DNA of 64,000 nucleotides. It comes from Nodularia sphaerocarpa UHCC 0038. Its GTDB lineage: Bacteria > Cyanobacteriota > Cyanobacteriia > Cyanobacteriales > Nostocaceae. Each line of letters starts with the position of its first letter. Positions within the stretch are counted from its first letter, which is position 1. The notes under the pieces were generated by a model, which was not told the origin of the DNA, made no database searches, and saw only the letters and a program-made list of their open reading frames with translations. The translations under genes were made by a program, and so were the position numbers. The stretch spans positions 3,848,356 through 3,912,355 of the forward strand of contig NZ_CP060140.1 in NCBI RefSeq assembly GCF_022376295.1, written 5' to 3'. This document shows positions 1-8,312 of the stretch, one piece after another.

Positions 1-2
1 GA

Positions 3-254
3 GAAATAGAAGAAGCCCAACAAATGATTCCCACCGGTATCGGTGTGATGACAGGTTTACGAAATCGACCTGTTTCCATGCAACAAATTAAAGCTCAGGT
101 AAGAGCTGCCCAAGGACGCGGTTTAGGTGTAACCTTCTTCTACTACGAGACACTTTGGAACTCTGCCCCAGAACCTGCAAGCCAAAGGATAGCCGGATTT
201 CAAACCCTTTTTCCCACTCCAGCCTTCCGTTCAGCAATGCAGTCTGGGAACTAA
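3..254 (+). CDS. C-terminal fragment of a probable GHL10/DUF187-family glycoside hydrolase (5' end outside window)
   Basis: The frame is open from the left edge and ends at a TAA at 252-254. The visible 83 residues include a region reading TGLRNRPVSMQQIKAQV followed by a 'GLGVTFFYYETLW' strand. This resembles the last beta/alpha unit of the cyanobacterial family 10-like lipoprotein glycosyl hydrolases, where a query about neighbouring strands closes a TIM barrel. Only the tail is present, so the substrate, signal peptide and catalytic residues cannot be judged. The family call rests on recall of that C-terminal pattern and is moderate at best. Confidence 0.5.
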   Translation, partial: EIEEAQQMIPTGIGVMTGLRNRPVSMQQIKAQVRAAQGRGLGVTFFYYETLWNSAPEPASQRIAGFQTLFPTPAFRSAMQSGN

Positions 255-478
255 TACAGCAAATTTCATCTAATTGAAGTATACCAATGGCGGGCAAGAC
301 TTGTACTGAGCTTGTCGTTCGCGTAGCGTGGCGTTAGCCATAGTATGCCCGCACCACAAGAGTTTTATGATTTGTGTCTGCACGCCATTTATCTGCAATC
401 TGCTGTAGATAAATGGTATCTCATAGCCCCCTCCTCGCTTGCGGGGAGGGGGTTGGGGGTGGGGTTCTTATCGCTCTT
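255..478. repeat. Intergenic region with short dispersed palindromic repeats
   Basis: A spacer between two convergent genes. At 320-345 it holds a 'GCGTAGCGTGGCGTTAGCC'-type repeat, and at 426-465 a G/C-rich palindromic repeat of the CCCCCTCC...GGGGAGGGGG kind. The second type recurs, with variations, near 10640-10727, 25436-25510, 34150-34260, 52815-52922 and 63000-63110. No gene is seen. Confidence 0.6.
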
Positions 479-1990
479 TTAGCCCAAAAACAGCTTGTAT
501 GCAGGGTTTTGGCTTTCATCCCAATAGCGGTAGCCGAGGGTATCCAGAAATGCTCGCCACTCCTCCATCTCATGGGGGGGTACTTGCATTCCCACGACAA
601 TTCGTCCGTAATCTGCCCCGTTGTTGCGGTAGTGAAACATACTGATATTCCAGTTGGGACTCATGGAACCCACAAACTTCATTAATGCACCAGGACGTTC
701 GGGAAATTCAAAACGATAAAGTAATTCGTTATGTGCCAGGGGAGAATGCCCACCAACCATGTGCCGCAGGTGCAATTTTGTCAGTTCATCATCTGTTAAG
801 TCAATGGTTTTGAAACCGCAGCTTTCAAAGCTTTCTAACATTTTTACGGCATCGGCACGGTTTTGGATTTGCACACCTACGAAAATATGAGCTTCTTTTT
901 CATCGGCAATGCGATAATTAAACTCGGTGAGATTGCGTTGAGCAATACATTCACAAAACTTCCGCAGACTACCCTGTTCTTCAGGAATTGCTACTGCAAA
1001 AATAGCTTCGCGACGTTCCCCAAATTCGGCTCGTTCTGCGACAAACCGCAGACGGTCAAAGTTCATGTTAGCACCGCAAGCAACGGCAATTAATGTTTTT
1101 CCCTGGATTTTTTCTCGTTCGGCGTAGGCTTTGGCAGCTGCGATCGCTAAAGCACCAGCAGGTTCTAAAATTGATCGTGTGTCCTCAAACACATCTTTAA
1201 TCGCCGCGCAGGTATCATCTGTATCCACCAGAATAATTTCATCTACATAATTCTGGCACAAACGAAAAGTTTCCTCTCCCACTTCCCGCACCGCCACCCC
1301 ATCAGCAAATAAACCCACCTGAGACAACCGCACCCGATGTCCGGCTTTCAGCGATTGAGACATCGCATCAGCATCCACAGGTTCCACACCGATAATCTTA
1401 ATTTCTGGACGCAATCGTTTGACATAAGCCGCAATTCCAGAAATCAAACCCCCACCACCAATAGCCACAAAAATCGCATGAATAGGTTGCTGATATTGGC
1501 GCAAAATTTCCATCCCAATTGTCCCCTGCCCAGCTATGACATCAGGATCATCAAAAGGATGAATAAAAGTCAGTCCTTTTTCAGCCTCCAGTTCACGGGC
1601 GTAAACATAAGCATCATCGTAAGTATTGCCATGTAATAGCACCTCTCCCCCCCTGGCTTTGACTGCATCTATTTTCACCTGGGGAGTAGTAACAGGCATC
1701 ACAATAATTGCTCGTGTTCCTAGCCGACTAGCAGCTAAAGCGACACCTTGGGCATGATTTCCCGCAGATGCAGCAATGACACCCTGCGCCAGCAATTCCG
1801 GTGAAAGATTCACCATTTTGTTGTAAGCACCCCGCAGCTTAAAAGAAAAAACTGACTGCATATCCTCCCGCTTCAGCAACAGTTGATTATTCAGTCGTTT
1901 CGAGAGGTTAGGGGCATACTCCAGTGGTGTTTCCTGGGCAACATCGTACACACGGGCAGTCAGAATCTGTACCAGGTAGTCGCAATACAT
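479..1990 (-). CDS. ilvA: Threonine ammonia-lyase (threonine deaminase), biosynthetic
   Basis: Converts threonine to 2-oxobutanoate and ammonia, the first committed step of isoleucine synthesis; a cytosolic PLP enzyme. The 503-residue length is that of the long biosynthetic form. The PLP lysine is K51 in SVFSFKLRGAYNK, and the glycine phosphate loop (GGGGL) lies near residue 177. The fold-type II catalytic domain runs to about residue 320. Two ACT-like regulatory domains follow (about 325-400 and 420-495), the second with the expected FEFPERPGAL motif, implying isoleucine feedback control. It is followed on the complementary strand by a repeat-bearing spacer, so it is probably transcribed alone or with the small gene upstream. 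Confidence 0.96.
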   Translation of the reverse strand: MYCDYLVQILTARVYDVAQETPLEYAPNLSKRLNNQLLLKREDMQSVFSFKLRGAYNKMVNLSPELLAQGVIAASAGNHAQGVALAASRLGTRAIIVMPVTTPQVKIDAVKARGGEVLLHGNTYDDAYVYARELEAEKGLTFIHPFDDPDVIAGQGTIGMEILRQYQQPIHAIFVAIGGGGLISGIAAYVKRLRPEIKIIGVEPVDADAMSQSLKAGHRVRLSQVGLFADGVAVREVGEETFRLCQNYVDEIILVDTDDTCAAIKDVFEDTRSILEPAGALAIAAAKAYAEREKIQGKTLIAVACGANMNFDRLRFVAERAEFGERREAIFAVAIPEEQGSLRKFCECIAQRNLTEFNYRIADEKEAHIFVGVQIQNRADAVKMLESFESCGFKTIDLTDDELTKLHLRHMVGGHSPLAHNELLYRFEFPERPGALMKFVGSMSPNWNISMFHYRNNGADYGRIVVGMQVPPHEMEEWRAFLDTLGYRYWDESQNPAYKLFLG

Positions 1991-2059
1991 CGGGTTAACA
2001 GGTAGGCCAATTTGAGCTAGATTGTTAATTTTACCTTTAGTTGTGTACCTAGCTAACCA

Positions 2060-2371
2060 TTAGTTTTTCTTCACATCACGAGCCATGTTGAGAAAGTAGT
2101 CATCCATTTTGGCATTCTGACGACGGCCTCTAGTAACGGGAGTTTCAGGAGTTTTATCCTCAGTCTTGGCAATGATTTGTTGATTTGCAGCTTGCTTTAT
2201 ACCTTGCGCTGCATCATTTTCTAAGAAATAATCAGACTTAGTGAATCCCAAAAGCTTGGTAAAAGAACCAAATAGATTTTTGATAAAACTGAAGAAACTT
2301 CTCAAAATAACACCGAAAAAGCCTTCAACACGAAGAAACAAGTTCTGAAAAATTTGAGTTAAACCAGACAT
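2060..2371 (-). CDS. Conserved small cyanobacterial protein of unknown function
   Basis: A 103-residue protein not assigned to any family. The first about 45 residues are rich in Phe and Leu with spaced Lys/Arg, predicting amphipathic helices that could lie on a membrane. The rest is polar, with a Thr/Pro-rich linker and a basic patch (TRGRRQ), ending MDDYFLNMARDVKKN. It lies 69 bp upstream of ilvA on the same strand and could be cotranscribed with it. Function unknown. Confidence 0.6.
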   Translation of the reverse strand: MSGLTQIFQNLFLRVEGFFGVILRSFFSFIKNLFGSFTKLLGFTKSDYFLENDAAQGIKQAANQQIIAKTEDKTPETPVTRGRRQNAKMDDYFLNMARDVKKN

Positions 2372-2494
2372 AATAGCACATACTATGATTGCATATTACT
2401 ATTGTGACGCAAGTAAATGAGTTGAACTATGTTTGAGAAATAGATCACTCTTTTGATTTACAATGAATTTGTCGATATCAAGGCTGATATCATA

Positions 2495-3076
2495 ATGATT
2501 AAAAACAAATCGCAACACAATCAAAAGACCCCACCGAGCCAAATGATTCGCGTACCTACCGCTTTAATTGCCGCAGTACGCCAATTATCCCGCCTGCACA
2601 GAGAGGGGTACACAACAGCATTGCTGCAAGGCTTAGAAGAATTGATAGCGCAATTTGATGGTAACATTCAGATTGAGATTGCCCCAGACAGTAAATCAGT
2701 ATTGCAGGTAGAGGAGAGGTTAGAAAAACTGGAATCCCATCTTGCTAACCAAAGCGAAGGTGTAGAAACTAAACTAGAGGTTATTGCTAAACAGTTGGAA
2801 AAGTTGGAACAAGAGATATCTACCATCAACGCCGCTAACGCTTGTAGCACATACAACAATACCAAACCTCAACCACCAGTCTTTGAGCAACCCAGAACAA
2901 ATATCAGTCTGGCGCAAAGACTTGGTGTGACTTCCCAAAGCCTGATTACTCAAAGGGAAAAGCACAGCGCCAAAGAATTTACCAGTTGGTCACGTAGCCG
3001 CGATCCCATGAGTACAGGATGGGTATTTTCTCAAAAAGACAATCTTTACCACCCAGTCAAACAATTTGAGATTTGA
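2495..3076 (+). CDS. RHH-like/coiled-coil protein with conserved C-terminal motif, function unknown
   Basis: The ATG at 2495 is preferred to the TTG at 2453, giving about 193 residues. Near the N-terminus, IRVPTALIAAVRQLSRLHRE followed by a helix resembles a ribbon-helix-helix DNA-binding fold. The middle (about residues 75-115) is a strongly charged coiled coil. The C-terminus has an HTH-like 'SLAQRLGVTSQSLITQR' segment and a SRDPMSTGWVF tail. The combination suggests a DNA-binding accessory protein, by inference only. A GAGATTT tandem repeat begins right at the stop codon. Confidence 0.6.
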   Translation: MIKNKSQHNQKTPPSQMIRVPTALIAAVRQLSRLHREGYTTALLQGLEELIAQFDGNIQIEIAPDSKSVLQVEERLEKLESHLANQSEGVETKLEVIAKQLEKLEQEISTINAANACSTYNNTKPQPPVFEQPRTNISLAQRLGVTSQSLITQREKHSAKEFTSWSRSRDPMSTGWVFSQKDNLYHPVKQFEI

Positions 3077-3103
3077 GATTTGAGATTTTGGATTTTGGAT
3101 TGA
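3058..3103 (+). repeat. Short tandem repeat (GAGATTT heptads) at a gene 3' end
   Basis: Direct repeats of the heptad GAGATTT, then GGATTTT, begin in the last codons of the preceding gene and run into the spacer. This is a typical cyanobacterial short tandemly repeated repetitive (STRR) sequence. Confidence 0.75.
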
Positions 3104-3187
3104 TTCCACAGATAAATCTAGGGGCTTGTACTATTAAGAAAGTATTGGTCACAAAATCCACAAACTGACGGCTGATAACTCAGTTTT

Positions 3188-3505
3188 TTATATGGGCTTT
3201 TTAATGCTGTTCTCCTCTTTGGCAAACAGTTCTATTAAAGCAATAGTACCCACAAAAAAGGTATAAATAGCATATTTGATGGGCATTTTTTGTTTTGTTG
3301 GTGCATAAAAAGCAGCAATTACCGCTTCAATTAAGTGCGCCGTAATCGCAAAACGTTCTAGCCAAAAAATAAAATTCAAGCTGCTGGGAATACTAATGTT
3401 ATTAATGACTGCATAAATATTCCACAATTCCCAGCCTATGGCACTGGAGATAAAAATTGTGGATATAACTTTGATCATGGTAGCAAGTGTTTTTTGGATA
3501 TTCAT
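3188..3505 (-). CDS. Small integral membrane protein, unknown function
   Basis: A 105-residue protein with three or four predicted membrane helices: about residues 8-30, 38-60, 62-72 and 77-95. A Trp-Glu-Leu-Trp motif lies in the first and a LERFAITAHLIEA motif at the start of the third. The C-terminus is short and charged (KEENSIKKPI). No family is confidently recognised; it resembles small TMEM-like proteins of three to four helices. It has spacers on both sides and no clear operon partner. Confidence 0.6.
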   Translation of the reverse strand: MNIQKTLATMIKVISTIFISSAIGWELWNIYAVINNISIPSSLNFIFWLERFAITAHLIEAVIAAFYAPTKQKMPIKYAIYTFFVGTIALIELFAKEENSIKKPI

Positions 3506-3607
3506 GCAGCTTCAGGGTGACTTGTCCGGTTACTGTTCGAGTTGTGGTGAATTTGAGAGCGTAACGCACACTGCTTGCAATTAGTGGTGAGAGTTGTCAC
3601 AAACTAG

Positions 3608-4627
3608 TTACAGGCTCAAGGAGGGTGTTAGGGCTAAAGTTTTCGTTCCTTGAGAAAGGAGAACGCGATCGCAGAGGTTAAGCAGTTCTACCTCGGTCTG
3701 GGTCTGTCGCATCAGCCGCAGGAAATCACCTTCAGCGTCAACATTCAGAGCAATGTAGTTGAGGAACCTTTTGAGGTAGCCGACGCGCGCGCGCACTGGC
3801 ATAGTTGCGGCTGTTGGGGTTTGCCATAAACGATCAATATAGTTGCGTACCTCTACTAAAGGAACCGGCGTAATCGGCTCGAAGCGCAAAGCCTGGCGAA
3901 TTTGATTAAAAATCCAAGGATTCCCAATGGCCCAGCGTCCCACCATCACACCCGCCGCGCCTGTTTGAGACAGCACTTCCAGGGCAGTTGTCGCCGAGTA
4001 GATATTGCCATTGGCAAGCACTGGACAATCAACCCGTTTGACCGCTTCAGCAATTAAATCATATTTCACTGCCCCGTGGTACATATCTTTCACCGTGCGA
4101 CCATGCACACTCAGCAAATCAATGCTGTGGCGATTGATCATATCGAGAATTTCGTAAAAGGTATCTGTATTTTCAAAGCCTACGCGCATCTTGACTGTCA
4201 AAGGTCGGTCGTTGACTGTCTGCCGCAGTTCCGCCAAAATCCGATTCACTTTTTCTGGTGACAGCAGCAATCCACCCCCAACATTTTTGCGATAGATTCT
4301 TGGTGCTGGACAGCCCATGTTCAAGTCAACTCCAGCGATATTATAGTTGCAGAGTTCCTGTGCTGTTCTGACTAAATCTGGAATGCTTTCGCCAATCATT
4401 TGAGCAAAAACCGGGCGACCTGTGTCGTTTTCGGTAATTGCTGCCAGAATGCTACGATTGAGCCGTGAGGTATCATTGACGCGGAAATACTCGGTGAAGA
4501 AGTAGTCAGGACTGCCGTAGTGGGCTATGACTTTCATAAACCAGAGGTTTGTCACATCCTGCATGGGCGCAAGAGCAGTGAGGGGTAGGTTTTTCTGGAG
4601 CGATTGGGGGAGTGATACCTGAGACAT
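3608..4627 (-). CDS. dus: tRNA-dihydrouridine synthase
   Basis: Flavoenzyme that reduces specific uridines in tRNA D-loops with NADPH. The start chosen is the ATG giving MSQVSLPQSL, because homologues begin near 'LPLTALAPMQDVT'; the frame stays open 10 codons further upstream. Visible features are the N-terminal flavin-binding APMQDVTN, the DLNMGCPAPR motif with the catalytic Cys (about residue 106), KMRVG, SVHGRT, LANGNI and the phosphate-binding GVMVGRWAIGNPW. About 339 residues, normal for a single-domain Dus. Which subfamily (DusA, B or C) cannot be told from motifs alone. Confidence 0.92.
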   Translation of the reverse strand: MSQVSLPQSLQKNLPLTALAPMQDVTNLWFMKVIAHYGSPDYFFTEYFRVNDTSRLNRSILAAITENDTGRPVFAQMIGESIPDLVRTAQELCNYNIAGVDLNMGCPAPRIYRKNVGGGLLLSPEKVNRILAELRQTVNDRPLTVKMRVGFENTDTFYEILDMINRHSIDLLSVHGRTVKDMYHGAVKYDLIAEAVKRVDCPVLANGNIYSATTALEVLSQTGAAGVMVGRWAIGNPWIFNQIRQALRFEPITPVPLVEVRNYIDRLWQTPTAATMPVRARVGYLKRFLNYIALNVDAEGDFLRLMRQTQTEVELLNLCDRVLLSQGTKTLALTPSLSL

Positions 4628-4808
4628 ACAGATCAAGAGCGATCGACAAAGCATCACTCTATCAAAAAATGGTTCCTGATCGCCTCAATGCCACATTCCA
4701 CAATCCCTGGGCGCATTCAACCTGCATTTAAAACGTTCTCATCCCCTGAATCTTCATCGCCACTGCTTCAGGAATGGGAATCACAAGTGGCTTGCTTCCT
4801 AAAGAGTG

Positions 4809-5318
4809 TCAACGTGAAGATTCTGTTGGTGATGCAGATGGACTAGCTGCTGGAATTGCTCGCTGCTGTTGGTAAAAGCCAACAACTTTTTGCACGTAGG
4901 TAGCAGTAAAGCCTTGATCGCAGCCTGTATAGCTACCAGTCATCCACCAACAAGCTACGCCATGCACAGCTTTAGTTTCATTATTGCTCGTAGTGCGAAA
5001 CTGGTTGTTTAACTCACGACGTGTGATACAGGATACGACAAAGCGTGCAGTCACGGGGCTATCTTCAAACTGCGTAGGTGTTAATTCCCTTTGGAGACAA
5101 TGTTTCGACCAACCTTTGAGGGTTTCTGCTTTAACTTGCCATTGGCTGTAAAGTCCATCATTTTTGATGCCTGTTTGCGGTGCTGCTTGTCGCAGCGCCT
5201 CTACCATTGCCGCTACTTGAACATTAGATACCACTTCTTGTGCTTGAGCGAAGAATGACAGTAGCCCAAAATTCACCACTACTCCACATATCAGTAATAC
5301 TATGGGGTTTTTTCGCAT
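4809..5318 (-). CDS. Exported protein of unknown function
   Basis: A 169-residue protein with a clear Sec signal peptide: MRKN, then a hydrophobic stretch to about residue 24, and a probable cleavage after AQA. The mature part contains Cys at 'KHCLQRE', 'VVSCITRR', 'VACWW' and 'GCDQGF', which could form two disulfides in the periplasm. The C-terminus is a low-complexity Ala/Ser/Pro tail. No known domain is recognised; the gene stands alone between two spacers. Confidence 0.7.
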   Translation of the reverse strand: MRKNPIVLLICGVVVNFGLLSFFAQAQEVVSNVQVAAMVEALRQAAPQTGIKNDGLYSQWQVKAETLKGWSKHCLQRELTPTQFEDSPVTARFVVSCITRRELNNQFRTTSNNETKAVHGVACWWMTGSYTGCDQGFTATYVQKVVGFYQQQRAIPAASPSASPTESSR

Positions 5319-5793
5319 GATTTTGAATTTTTAAATACCATGACGTAGGATACTATATTTTACAGCTTATGTGAGTTAGAGTCTGAAAAAACATAGTTTC
5401 GTTCGCTTTTGAAGTTTAAAAGCCATTTTGTCTTTGCTGGGTTGCTTGTGCGATCGCACAGGGATAAAATCTGCTTGCATCTAAGTAGGTGGGCGTAAAT
5501 AAAGTTAACTCGCAAGGGTCGTCATTTGTCCTTTATCATTCTTCATTGGTAAGGGTTTCAGACGTATTTACGTTTATATGGCTCTGTCACCAATCAAGAT
5601 TCTTTACAAGCTATCAGTTCCGCAGTTCATACATTTCATAGTGGTAAAATGCCCAGCGTATTGTGGCGCATCATCCGGGCTGATCCGCCTTCATACACTT
5701 GTCGGTTTTACCCGGTTAGGCGATGTCAGACAGGCTTTGCCTGCAATCGCTGTTTGAGCCTAGAATCTTCATGGCTTTAGGCTGGGGAGTATG
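5319..5793. other. Gene-poor spacer with an unexplained G/C-richer block and a dispersed repeat
   Basis: 475 bp. At 5492-5558 lies a sequence beginning GGCGTAAATAAAGTTAACT that recurs at 63676-63728. At 5578-5785 is a block of higher G+C holding a 58-codon frame (5578-5754) and, on the other strand, a short frame with a CxxC (MKCMNC). Neither looks like a convincing gene; the block could be a decayed insertion or a structured RNA trailing the sigma factor gene. Confidence 0.4.
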
Positions 5794-6744
5794 TCAAGAA
5801 AATAAATATTGTCCAATTTCAGGTTGTTGACGACGTAAAACAGTGATTGCTTGCTGCTGGATTTGGCGAACTCGTTCTCGACTGACATTCAACTTGTCGC
5901 CAATCTGAGCTAAAGTCAGTTCTTGATCGTTCTCTAATCCAAAGCGCAAAATTAATACTTCACGCTGGGTTGGTTTTAGTGATGCTAATAAATTATTCAT
6001 ATCTTGGCGCAGAAGTTCTTGGGTGATATGCTCGTTCGGAGATATGCCCCCATCTGGTAAAAGTTCATTAAGTTCTGTATCTTGGTTATCTCCGACCTTG
6101 ACATCTAGAGAAATTGGCTGACGAGAGGTGCTGAGAAAATCCCTAATCTGGCTTGGTTCTAAGCCTAAAGTTTCAGCAATTTCTGCAATACTAGGACTGC
6201 GACCCAGTTTCTGAAATAGTTCTCGCTGTACCTTCTTGATTTTGTTGAGTTGTTCGGTGATATGAATTGGCAAGCGTACAGTACGGGATTTTTCGGCGAT
6301 CGCTCGTGTAATCGACTGAGTGATCCACCAGTATACATAAGTTGATAACTTGTAGCCGCGATTGGGGTCAAATTTCTCCACACCCCTTTGTAACCCTATC
6401 GCCCCTTCTTGCAGCAAATCCAAGAATTCTAGATTGCGCTTCTGATACTTTTTGGCAATGGAAACCACCAAACGCAGGTTTGCTGTCACCATTTTTTGTT
6501 TGGCTCGTTGACCAACTTTTTGAATTTGAGCTATTTCAGTTTCACTTTTGTCAACATCAACAGCTAATTCGACCATTGTTGGCTCTCGATGTAGTTGTTG
6601 AGTCAATTCATCTTTTCTTTGCTCAATTTCCATCATCTGCTGTACCTGCCGGCCATAAGCAATTTCTTGGTCTGCGGTCAGCATTGGGTAACGACCAATC
6701 TCTTGCAAATAGATACGAACCATGTCTGGACTCAGGCTGGACAT
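5794..6744 (-). CDS. RNA polymerase sigma factor, group 2 (SigB/SigD-like)
   Basis: A 316-residue sigma-70 family member that directs RNA polymerase to promoters. Region 1.2 starts with MVRIYLQEIGRYPMLT; region 2 has NLRLVVSIAKKY, the core-binding LDLLQEGAIGL and the -10 recognition helix YKLSTYVYWWITQSI. Region 3 follows, and region 4 ends with the -35-recognising HTH LTLAQIGDKLNVSRERVRQI. There is no N-terminal extension like that of the primary sigma SigA, so this is a non-essential group 2 sigma, usually tied to nutrient or stress responses in cyanobacteria. The exact paralogue (SigB, C, D or E) is not resolved. Confidence 0.93.
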   Translation of the reverse strand: MSSLSPDMVRIYLQEIGRYPMLTADQEIAYGRQVQQMMEIEQRKDELTQQLHREPTMVELAVDVDKSETEIAQIQKVGQRAKQKMVTANLRLVVSIAKKYQKRNLEFLDLLQEGAIGLQRGVEKFDPNRGYKLSTYVYWWITQSITRAIAEKSRTVRLPIHITEQLNKIKKVQRELFQKLGRSPSIAEIAETLGLEPSQIRDFLSTSRQPISLDVKVGDNQDTELNELLPDGGISPNEHITQELLRQDMNNLLASLKPTQREVLILRFGLENDQELTLAQIGDKLNVSRERVRQIQQQAITVLRRQQPEIGQYLFS

Positions 6745-7290
6745 ACAACTTAAGGTTTTTTGATAATTTAGACGGACTTAAAAGTATAAATCAAATCACC
6801 CCCAAATATCTTATGATCAACTTCAAAGACTTTGCTTGACGACAGCTTGAAACTGAGTCTAGAACGAAAAATGATTTTTTTGCCCTGCTTTATGGCAATC
6901 CCCCTGACCTTAGAACCCATATCTAATTTGAGTTCCAAGTCTTGCACCAGATCCTCGGAACAAGATTCTTTCAGGATGATGGTAAACGGATAGAGATTTG
7001 GGCGTTGCCCAAACCAAGTATGAATTTAAATGTAGAGACGTTCCATGGAACGTCTCTACAGGGGTTTTGACATGATCACAAATCGTATTCATATTTCAAA
7101 TCAGCAATGCCGAGATTTGCATAGTCGAGACTTGGGAAGATTTACAGCTATTTTCAGGTAAACAGAGCAAGGCGTAGAGGCGCAAGGCCTTGCGCCCTGA
7201 CGACAAATGTGGTTCAAATACATGAAAACTGATATAAGTTACCTAAAAGTACACGTCACATTTAGCGGTAGGTGAGAAATTCCAAAATCA
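6745..7290. other. Divergent spacer between the sigma factor and MtfA-like genes, carrying repeats
   Basis: 546 bp. It holds the 5' region of the sigma gene, a 111-bp MITE-like element at 7001-7111 and a perfect palindrome GGCGCAAGGCCTTGCGCC at 7179-7196. No coding sequence is supported. Confidence 0.6.
7001..7111 (-). mobile_element. MITE-like element, family A (111 bp, copy 1)
   Basis: Bounded by inverted ends GGCGTTG... and ...CAATGCC and centred on a 28-bp perfect palindrome at 7032-7059 (half-site GTAGAGACGTTCCA). Two other copies of exactly 111 bp occur at 40830-40940 and 49329-49439, in the opposite orientation relative to this one. It has no coding capacity. Confidence 0.75.
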
Positions 7291-8115
7291 ATGGTTGCTA
7301 TAATTTCTGTTTTTATGATCATTGGGCTGATAGTGATTGGTATTTTAGCCAGTCCTATCCTGATAAAACAGCGCCGCAATCGTGTTAAACGCCGTCCTTT
7401 CCCTCCACTGTGGACTGCTATCATTGAAAATCATCTGCCTATTTATCTTCAGCTTTCACCTGATGAACGTCGCAGGCTTCAAGGACATATTCAAATATTT
7501 TTAGCAGAAAAGCAATTTATTGGCTGTGGCGGTTTGCAAGTAACAGAAGAAATGAAGTTAACTATTGCGGCTGTGGCTTGTTTACTTTTACTCAATGAGC
7601 GAGGAAAATATTTCCCTCAACTGCGTACTATTTTAATTTATCCCGGCACATATTTTGTGAATCAAACCGTAGCTACGGGCAATTATGTAGTCCAAGAAAG
7701 ACGCGAGGCTAGATTGGGTGAATCATGGACTCAAGACCAAGTTATACTATCTTGGGAACAGGTTGAACAAGATACTGGTAACTGGAAGGATGGACATAAT
7801 GTTGTCCTACACGAATTTGCCCATCAGTTAGATCAAGAGGATGGAACAGCTAATGGTGTACCTATTTTGCCGCGAAACTCAGATTATGCTGTGTGGGCGC
7901 AGGTGATGACAGCCGAATATAAACAACTTTGTCATGATATTCCCAGAAAAGTTAAAACTGTCATGGATGGTTATGGTACAATTAATCCGGCTGAGTTTTT
8001 TGCTGTGGCTACTGAAACGTTCTATGAAAAACCTCGTCAGCTACGACAGCACCATCCAGCACTGTATGAGCAATTACAAAGGTATTATCAACTAGATCCT
8101 GTGCAATGGACTTAA
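7291..8115 (+). CDS. MtfA/YeeI-type zinc-dependent peptidase
   Basis: A 274-residue protein with one N-terminal membrane helix (about residues 3-24) followed by a basic stretch, then the M90 (MtfA) peptidase domain. The HEFAH zinc motif begins at H174, in VVLHEFAHQLDQEDG, and a downstream INPAEFFAVATE supplies the likely third ligand and helix. In E. coli, MtfA binds and inactivates the Mlc repressor and is an aminopeptidase; whether this holds in cyanobacteria is unknown. The membrane anchor is an addition to the E. coli form. Starts at an ATG preceded by GGTGAG. Confidence 0.85.
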   Translation: MVAIISVFMIIGLIVIGILASPILIKQRRNRVKRRPFPPLWTAIIENHLPIYLQLSPDERRRLQGHIQIFLAEKQFIGCGGLQVTEEMKLTIAAVACLLLLNERGKYFPQLRTILIYPGTYFVNQTVATGNYVVQERREARLGESWTQDQVILSWEQVEQDTGNWKDGHNVVLHEFAHQLDQEDGTANGVPILPRNSDYAVWAQVMTAEYKQLCHDIPRKVKTVMDGYGTINPAEFFAVATETFYEKPRQLRQHHPALYEQLQRYYQLDPVQWT

Positions 8116-8312
8116 CAGGATGTTTAAAAAGTCTAATTTATTACGAGCCTCGGCGACTAGAAGTCGCGCCTATACAAACAAAACCCGCCTGCGCGGGTTA
8201 AAAACCTGAATTTTTCATTAGTCCAGGTCGGTGGACTTGGCCTGTGTAGTAGCGTATCGCTAACGCGAAGCGTAGCCATATTATATTCGCCCAAAACTTT
8301 TAAACAACCTCT
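8115..8312 (+). mobile_element. MITE-like element, family B (copy 1)
   Basis: About 195 bp with inverted ends AGGATGTTTAAAAAGT and ACTTTTAAACAACCTCT. Inside are hairpins such as GGCGACTAGAAGTCGC and ACCCGCCTGCGCGGGT. Related copies lie at 47751-47915 and 58378-58550. Its right end overlaps the last codons and stop of the neighbouring agmatinase-family gene. Confidence 0.7.

Noticed and set aside
413..685. Plus-strand frames overlapping the 3' part of ilvA
   Set aside because: They run antisense to a well-supported gene and include repeat sequence.
5578..5754. A 58-codon plus-strand frame in the spacer after the sigma factor gene
   Set aside because: No ribosome-binding site, domain or plausible composition; noted only as part of an unexplained block.
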